A stretch of DNA of 64,000 bases from NCBI RefSeq assembly GCF_000001735.4, contig NC_003070.9, positions 26,707,971 to 26,771,970 on the forward strand. Reading direction: 5' to 3'. Origin of the DNA: Arabidopsis thaliana. Lineage: Eukaryota > Streptophyta > Magnoliopsida > Brassicales > Brassicaceae. Under the pieces are notes generated by a model that was not told where the DNA came from, did no database searches, and saw nothing but the letters and a program-made list of their open reading frames with translations. Shown one piece after another: positions 57,212 to 64,000 of the stretch. The translations under genes were made by a program, and so were the position numbers. Numbering within the stretch: position 1 is the stretch's first letter; every line of letters starts with the position of its first letter.

Positions 57212-59549
57212 GGCCAATTTTTTATGAAAGATTTTGTTTAATGGTAAACAAGAAAATATATGTTTGTGTAAGAGAAAGAGAGAAGATTTTCGAGACTTTC
57301 TTTCTTCTTGAGTCTGAGTGGAAATCAGTAAGTGAGTGGCTTTTAAAATAAGTTGTTTCATGTGAGTTAAGACAAACGACTAGTGATGAATATATTGAAT
57401 AATGACGACTAACAAGGGCATTGAGATTGAACGTGTCTTGTGGCTACGATACACTTGTTGTCTTGTAAATTATGATACTTGGCTGTATAATTTCGTCCTT
57501 CTTTAACCAAATTGGGCCACCGCTTGATATAATTAAAAAAATTCAGGTTTGGTTCCGAGATCAGAATTATTCGACGATTGAATATCTATGTTTGTAGAAT
57601 GTTTTTTTTCTTTTTCGAGTTATTATTATTAGAGATAGCTAGCTTCTTACTGGAAACCATAGACTAAAGTTTTTATTTGTCAGCAAAAGTAGTCTACAAT
57701 TAACTGTACCACGATGAACCTCTAGTTATATATCTCATGAAAACCCCTAAAATTGATGGCTTTATTAATGGTACAGTTCGGTAAGTAGCCAATCGTTGTC
57801 TGGTTTTCCACCCATATGGCCATGTAGATACTTTAGAGAAAAAAAACAATAACATTCATTAAATTACTTAAATGTTTAACAAATATGATAGAAAATTTTG
57901 TTTATAATAAAAATTGGCAGTGTATTGATTTTTGACGAATTTCGATATTGTTTGGTAGCTGATAAAGTGATAATGTTCAGTTATTCAGTATAACTCCAGT
58001 TCAGAGAATTTAAAGTCACATGTTTGTTTCTTTGAAAGGCTATATAAATAGAAGGATTTTAAAGGATTATCAAATGCCAGTTTTAAAATACCTTTTTACA
58101 GTGTGTAGTCGTTTCGTTTTACTGTCTATAGTCGTTATGTAATATCTTTAACAGTACTAACACTTAAAGATATCCACTGATAATTGATTTATAGGTTTAA
58201 TAACAAAATCATGACTACTAAGCTACTATCCTCTTTTCTTTTGTCACCTATACTGATCTACCATCATGTTAGAAAATATTTGATATTCATCAGTGCACTT
58301 TATGGCTATCTTTTTATATTGACGTCCACTATATTGTCTTGGAGAGTTACCAAATGCTTTATTCTCTTTGTTATGGCTCCATTCTGAAAAACCTATAAAT
58401 ATTAACTAAAGATCACAGGAATATTTTTTCCCATGTCGTGAAAAAAAGCCACATCATTCATCATATATCATATCTGTATGTGCATAGCCAGCCATAGAGA
58501 AGGGAGCTTCTATGCAATCACTAGCTAGATGATAAAAGCTTATAACTAGGTACAGGCTGTGATTTGCTCTATTATTTCCCACTTTATCAAAGTATACAAA
58601 ATTAGAAAGCCTTTGGATACTGATAATAATTTCTTGATTCTTGGTTTTTCTTCATCCTTTATACTCTTACGGAAAAATGTAAAGCAGGGATGTGATAACA
58701 CAAAAATAAAGTTAGGTTCAAATTTTGATTGTCTAATCAAAATTTTCATTATAGATAATATTAACGATCAACTCCAAATTTTGAACGACCATATAGAAAA
58801 TCCTAAAAACTACGAGATATTAAAGAACAATTATCGATGTAAAGAAAAAAATTTAGCAGGCGTAAAAAAAAAGAGAGGGACAATTAGCATAATTCCAAAA
58901 TTTAAAATACAGAATAGTTCGTGTTGTAGTTAAGAGAATGAAATTGTACATGTCACGTCTCTGGTTGGTTCTTTGGACCTACGTTTTGGTGGAAGGTACT
59001 TTTCTCACTCTCATAGGTCTAACTTGACCAGCTGAACCTTTTAGTTTAGTGTTTTGACGTTGACCCACGAAAATGTGGTTTTGACTTTTCTTGAACTTTT
59101 TTTTTACAGCTTCTTCTAAAATTACCGACTTAATTAACTTTACTTTACTTTACTTTGCTCCTAGCCAGAATTTTATATAAATGTCTCTTTTAGATTCTTG
59201 CAATTGTAACTTATATTTAAAGAATATTGGTTTTTTAGAAAATCATCGCCACTCGAGAATCAACCGAAATCAAGTGAAAGGGTGGACATATATATATATA
59301 TATATATTTCCTATAATTCATGCTTTATGCAAACACTAAATATCATTTAAATTATCCATAGTATTTAATCAAATAAATTTTGGTACATCGAAATATGATG
59401 AAACGTAAATTGATCCTAACCTAAGAGAAAATGCACAATCGTTAATTTATGAGATAATAAGTAATTCAGAGTTATCTGAACAACATATACCCATCCGTTA
59501 AAAGTAAACGAATCTATGAAACGATAAAAAGGGGGTCAACGAAACATCA
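57212..59549. other. Intergenic DNA between the two proline-rich genes
   Basis: No gene is supported. An AT repeat lies near 59289-59309 and a TTTAC repeat near 59137-59157. The 3' UTR of the next minus-strand gene occupies the last part. Confidence 0.5.
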
Positions 59550-59966
59550 TCAATTCATGATCATCAAGAAACTCATAACCCCAAACGCGATCAGGCCTGA
59601 GATCTTCACCACGGTGAAGCTTTTTGTAACAGCCGCTCCAAACTGCTGGTCAATGGGATACAACTCTCCTGGTGGACCCGTCATGTATATGTAAGTGGAC
59701 GGAGGCGGTGGACAATAAGACTTCTTCGGCGGTGAAGGAGGTAGTGGTGGTGGAGGACAAGCTTGAGACGGCGGTGGAGGTGATGGCGGTGGAGGTGACG
59801 GAGGAGGAATGTTTTGAAGACATGGTGTACATTTTATAGGATCCTCTTCGAGTTTTCTATTGGTTGATGAATCTGAAGCGTTGATGATCATTGGAAACGT
59901 GAGAAACACCACTGTCGTCAAGAGCGTGGCGGCGAGAGCCTTTGTACGGCGAGTTTTCTCCGGCAT
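59550..59966 (-). CDS. Proline-rich extensin-like GPI-type protein (At1g70990 position)
   Basis: Intronless. From ATG at 59966 it is 138 aa with a clear signal peptide (about 1-30, ALAATLLTTVVFLTFPMIIN). An in-frame ATG at 60080 would give 176 aa, which may be the catalogued form, but puts the hydrophobic segment internally. The mature part has IKCTPC and then SP3-4 repeats (PPPSPPPPSPPPPSQACPPP) typical of extensin motifs, YCPPPPSTYIYMTGPPGELY, and a C-terminal hydrophobic tail (SGLIAFGVMSFLMIMN) that looks like a GPI signal or membrane anchor. Expected to be hydroxylated and arabinosylated in the cell wall. The arrangement resembles the gene at 57.0 kb. Confidence 0.85.
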   Translation of the reverse strand: MPEKTRRTKALAATLLTTVVFLTFPMIINASDSSTNRKLEEDPIKCTPCLQNIPPPSPPPPSPPPPSQACPPPPLPPSPPKKSYCPPPPSTYIYMTGPPGELYPIDQQFGAAVTKSFTVVKISGLIAFGVMSFLMIMN

Positions 59967-61365
59967 GGTGAGAGTTGTTATATGCCTGGAGAATCGAATA
60001 AAGAGAGGTTTGGGAAGATTCTTTGGTTGGACGTAAAAAGAGTTGAAAATTTGGTGAGGTGGTTTGGTAAGAGGGTGCATGGGACTGATATACTAGCTAG
60101 TACTTCTTCAAGACTATAAATTTCTGTCTAAATTTTGTTTTTTATTTTATTTCTATTGATAAGATACAAAAATACTTTACAACATGCAAGAATCAAAAGA
60201 AGAAGAAGAATATATTCTATAGGGAAAATTGAAATCGGCTCTTAGTTACATGTGAGTTGGAGCTTCAAATAAGGGGTCCCATATGGACCATCTAACATAA
60301 AATCGTGTTACTTGAAATATAATTAAATACAACTATAGTGGAATTATTAGCCTTTAATCCACCGTCGTCCACCCAAAAATAAAATATTCACGAATTTATA
60401 CGCTTAAAAGCTTCCAAATAATTGTTACCAATAATAAGAACGTTTGATGACACAATGATTGATCGTAATCTGAATTAAAAAGCTAAAAGCATAAATGTAT
60501 ATGACTCTGTAGCCTGTAAAATCGTTGCTAAAGCGTGAATTGGTCGCTTTTTCTATCATATGATAATCCTTAATTGTATTGTATTAGATGAGAAAAAAAA
60601 AACGTTACGATTTGGTAATAGTAGAGAAATAATAATTAGGAAAAAGACTATACTACAGCGTCTCTATACTGTATTCCATGACGGTTCTTTTGGTAGCAAT
60701 TGCACATGCAGTGAGAATAAATGAATGAGTTGACTTACGGCCACATACTACGCAACGCAAATTGCTCCAAAGATTTATTATAACAGATATATGTTCTAAC
60801 AATTACACAAACTTTAATGCTCTTATTTCTGTTAAGAAAATGACAAAGTAGTTGGAAATCTATTCCAAAGCTGGAAAAGGGGATATACATCGACCGACTC
60901 AATGGGCTGAAATAAGGACTTTAGCCCAAATCAAAAATTAATTCGGAACAAAGATTAGCCCATATCCAAATTTGTTACTCATATCCTCCTTTTTTTCCTT
61001 TTTGATAAAACGTAAAAAGATATTCCAAATGCCATTGTTTTGATATTATTAAAAAAGGTCGTTACAAGCATCAGAAAAAACGAAAACGCAATTACAAATC
61101 GATGCTTCTTAACGAACATTGTTCCCCTACAAAAATTATCCAATGCTACTTTATCCAAAACGTGAAAACCATAGCTAGAGCAGAATCTATTTCTTGGACC
61201 AGAAGTCACAGAAGTGTTGAGACTTGGAAGCCAGAGTTTTCTATCTGCTTAACAAAAACAGGGTCAGTGATTCCTCATTAGTCACAGTCCGAGTCTCCTA
61301 GAGATGCAAATCCAAATATGCGAGATTCAGATTCTTCGATTCTTTCCCACGAAAATCGATATAGT
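59967..61365. other. Intergenic DNA upstream of the extensin-like gene
   Basis: AT-rich. Contains a site-II-like GGGCTGAAAT near 60904 and TAGCCCA near 60956. The part from about 61210 to 61365 is the likely 3' UTR of the J-domain gene. No gene is supported. Confidence 0.45.
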
Positions 61366-62141
61366 TCAGTAGCTGCTTTGAGAATAGAACTCAAAGCTTG
61401 AAAGCGGTAGAGACATCTGTGAATGCCAATCAGGCGTTTGGTTCAAGTCGAAATTCATTTGCATTGATTGGTTCTGGAACAATGGTTCTGATTGGAACTC
61501 ATAGACCATGTCATCGACCATTGTCTGTAGCTCTTCCAAGCTGTATTGCTTTTCCTGCACGTCAATATTATCAAACCGTTTACTTGTGTGAGAAGAAACA
61601 AAACAAGATCAGTGAATTTATGTACAAAAATGAGATTTACCTCTCTTTTAGTCTGAGACATAAGTGAAACCATCTCTTGAACAAAATCGAAGTACCCCTA
61701 TTGTAGTGAACAAAACACAAACATATCAGCTTTTTGTAATAAACAAAAACAAATTATAAATATTTGAAAACAATCACAATTTGAAGTAACCATGCATACC
61801 TCATCTTCTCCAGAATCATAGAGTCCAACGTCGTACGAGCTTCGTTTCCTCTCATCCGACAAAACTAAACACAAGAAAATTGTTTCCAGACAACAATGTC
61901 AGTCATCGGACAAGAACCAAAAAACCTCAAAACAAAGTCTGAACAGATCTTTACCTGAATAAGCTTCTTGAATCTGCTGGAATCTTCGTTTAGCTTCTCC
62001 AGATCTAAAAGGATCTTTCGTCCACCGGTCAGGATGCCATATCTTAGCAAGCTTGTGATATGCTCGTCGTATCTGCTCCGCCGAAGAATCAACGGCAACA
62101 CCGAGAATCTCGTAATACGTTTGCCTAATGCCACCTTCCAT
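61366..62141 (-). CDS. Small J-domain (DnaJ) co-chaperone (At1g71000 position)
   Basis: Four exons: 62141-61955, 61864-61800, 61697-61641 and 61554-61366, giving 165 aa. The J domain is at about 8-75: TYYEILGVAVDSSAEQIRRA, then HPD at 36-38, RRFQQIQEAYSVLSDERKRS across the first splice, and YD. The HPD motif that stimulates Hsp70 ATPase is intact. After the J domain come DVGLYDSGEDE, an amphipathic stretch and a Gln/Phe/Ser-rich tail (FDLNQTPDWHSQ). No Gly/Phe region, zinc finger or membrane segment, so class C (type III). A perfect heat-shock element upstream fits heat induction. Confidence 0.92.
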
Positions 62142-62213
62142 TGGTTATTACGTAAATAAGCTTAAAGCATTACACTTTACGAAGAGATAATTACTTGTAA
62201 GTGTGGTTTGGGG

Positions 62214-62338
62214 TTTATATAAAACAGGAGTTGTGTTCCAATGGCGGTTATATGGAAGAAAGATTTTTACAAAAGAAGTTCTAGAAGATTTCGGCTTACC
62301 AAAAATATCTTGTCTCAAGATTCAAGAACGTTCGGGAA
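62214..62338 (-). promoter_or_regulatory. Heat-shock promoter of the J-domain gene
   Basis: On the minus strand a TATATAAA box lies at 62214-62224, about 73 bases upstream of the ATG. Beyond it are TTCTAGAA (62279-62286, with another GAA and TTC nearby) and TTCAAGAACGTTCGGGAA (62321-62338). The latter is four perfectly alternating nTTCn/nGAAn units, a textbook HSE. Confidence 0.8.
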
Positions 62339-64000
62339 CATAGTAAGAAGGCAGATATTATCCACACAATCTTTAGATATTTTTTCATTGGACGGCCGCG
62401 ATTGAATGGACGGTCGCGTCATGATCTTAACATGACACGTGGTTTTAAATAACTTTATTTGGAAATTGTGAGATTTGTTATGTTTTTTGTAGTTTAATAC
62501 TTTACTTGTGGAAGCAGACAAGTAATGCTTATTCACATTCAGACTCGGTGAACAAGACATGGATTTTTCTTATGCACATTCAAATCTATCTTTTGGCTAA
62601 TTATCTAAAAAGTTACGTAAACAAAAAATGTTGGGTTTAGACCATGAACTATTGTTTTTGTTTATAGGGTTGGTTACGAAAATAGTTACTCAAACTGTCA
62701 AACATAGCAGTCTAGTAGTTTGATGAAAAATTGGCATCTACACCAAATATTTGCGATGTAGTTATAAAATTCAGACATTTAGTTATTTACGATGACTAAA
62801 TAAATACATGATAGACTGATAGTATACATGTTAGATTGGACATTAAACAAAAAACCAGCAGAAATTAACTGAACTCTCTTTGTCCCTAAATTTTAATCTA
62901 ATTTAGTCTCTTTGCATTGTACCAAAAGTAAAATAAAATGAAACGAAAAAGATTAGAATAATATTAAAGTCAAATAATCAAGATTACTGTGATACTTCCC
63001 CATTCACTCGCACCTAAAAATTTGGCTTTTTCTTCAATCTTTTTTTTTTGGTTGTGTATAACAACTATTTCGTCAATCAAATTTTGTTTTTTTAGGTCAG
63101 ATCAAAGAACTGTTAATATGTACCTATTATTTATTATAGTTGGGCTAATGAGCCTTTACAGACGCAGTCTACCTAACTTCAACAAAGAAGACCACTTGAA
63201 AAGTGGTATTGTTAGTTGAAACTGACGACAAAACACATTGGTGTTGGTTTGAACATAAAAACTGGAATGAGTATCCTAACCGGAAGCGGAAATGGTCCCA
63301 AAAATTTAACCCCCTTTCGAACTCAAAAATTAGATTTATCTTATTGGATCTCAAAACCCTTTATCTAAAAGTTCTAACTAGATCCTGAATCAAAAAATAC
63401 TCGAATATCCAAAATTTTATCTTAAATCCTAATTTATACCTGTAAGTTCTTTTAACAGGTATTTAGTGCTTCTGAAAATTTATATCCGATCCAACCCAAA
63501 TTTAATAGAATCTAAACCGAAACCAAGCCAATTTTTTAATTTACTTGGATAATGGACTCTTTTACCGGAGAGACCCGGACCCAACTCAAGTACTTGAATG
63601 TCAAGGCCTAGGTCGATATATACAATCATTTGTAAACCAGTACTTCGTTTTTGCTCTAATACTTCTCTTCCTTTTTCACTAGCATATGTCTTCATTTCAT
63701 TTTTTTATATTAAATGTAATTGAGACCATGGTAGATATCTTCACTACATATATTGTTCAAGTATTTACTATATTTAATACTTGAAAAAGATGCTTCAGTA
63801 TATTTATTACTTGAATAAGATAGTTCACTCTCTTATACAAGTCATAAACCAGTTAAAAAATGCTTTCATTTTCATACAGTGCAATAGTATTCACTTTTAT
63901 TGTTTATGTTAAATTGAAACCTTTTCTTTTTGTCTAGCAATTTTGAATTATCACTTCGTGTTTCATGTTTACCCTACGAAACCTCTTCGGTATTATTATT
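62339..64000. other. Intergenic DNA to the window end
   Basis: No gene is supported. It holds a probable poly(A) footprint (63029-63078). A degenerate stretch near 63.25-63.56 kb (TATCCGATCCAACCCAAATT and similar) resembles low-complexity repeat debris, but no family was identified. Confidence 0.4.
63029..63078 (-). repeat. Probable poly(A) microinsertion
   Basis: TTTCTTCAATC (63029-63039) and TTTCGTCAATC (63068-63078) flank a T-run followed by GGTTGTGTATAACAACTA, i.e. an ACAACC end plus poly(A) on the minus strand. Confidence 0.4.

Noticed and set aside
58559-58933. Plus-strand ORF of 124 codons between the proline-rich genes
   Set aside because: Composition is that of AT-rich intergenic DNA (Ile/Lys/Asn-rich), with no domain, signal peptide or supporting splice or promoter context.
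63240-63560. Degenerate stretch resembling transposon debris near the window end
   Set aside because: No terminal repeats, coding remains or copy within the window; the family could not be named.
1-64000. CRISPR arrays, bacterial operons, rRNA and tRNA genes
   Set aside because: None seen. The repeats in the window are irregular and typical of plant intergenic DNA, and no tRNA cloverleaf or box A/B pair was recognised.

Overview
The window is plant nuclear DNA: AT-rich, with compact GT-AG introns, TATA boxes and plant-specific gene families. Reconstructed protein lengths and gene order agree, from memory, with Arabidopsis thaliana chromosome 1, about At1g70830 to At1g71000. Gene symbols rest on recognising the translated proteins. 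No database was searched.

Layout. (1) 0.6-1.1 kb: a worn Copia-type retrotransposon fragment. (2) 2.2-18.5 kb: a minus-strand tandem array of MLP (major latex protein, Bet v 1 fold) genes. It holds two genes with two domains each (MLP28, MLP34), three intact single-domain genes (MLP31, an At1g70880-like gene, MLP43), one gene with an early in-frame stop, one diverged gene with an apparent one-base frameshift, and one orphan first exon. Most introns in the array start with GC instead of GT. (3) 20-30 kb, plus strand: CLE17 (secreted peptide precursor), an unnamed multi-pass membrane protein with residues like the CREST hydrolase superfamily, the RING-H2 protein DEP, and the HD-Zip II factor ATHB18. 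(4) 35-38 kb: the auxin efflux carrier PIN3 behind a 4.7 kb upstream region with auxin-response cores, then about 7 kb with no recognised gene. (5) 44.8-57.2 kb: WDL7 (TPX2 family), two related F-box genes, the asparaginyl-tRNA synthetase SYNC3, and a proline-rich GPI-type cell-wall gene. This block shows an unequal tandem duplication with one breakpoint in WDL7 intron 7 and one in the proline-rich gene. SYNC3 appears to have been inserted into the second unit later, together with a broken head-to-head neighbour. (6) 59.5-62.2 kb, minus strand: a second proline-rich gene and a small J-domain co-chaperone with a perfect heat-shock element upstream.

These genes do not form one pathway. The clearest shared histories are the MLP array and the WDL7/F-box/proline-rich duplication. 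An unexpected small-scale pattern is a set of very short insertions made of a poly(A) run plus a few bases, each flanked by 11-19 bp direct repeats. At two sites a duplicated copy elsewhere in the window lacks the insertion.
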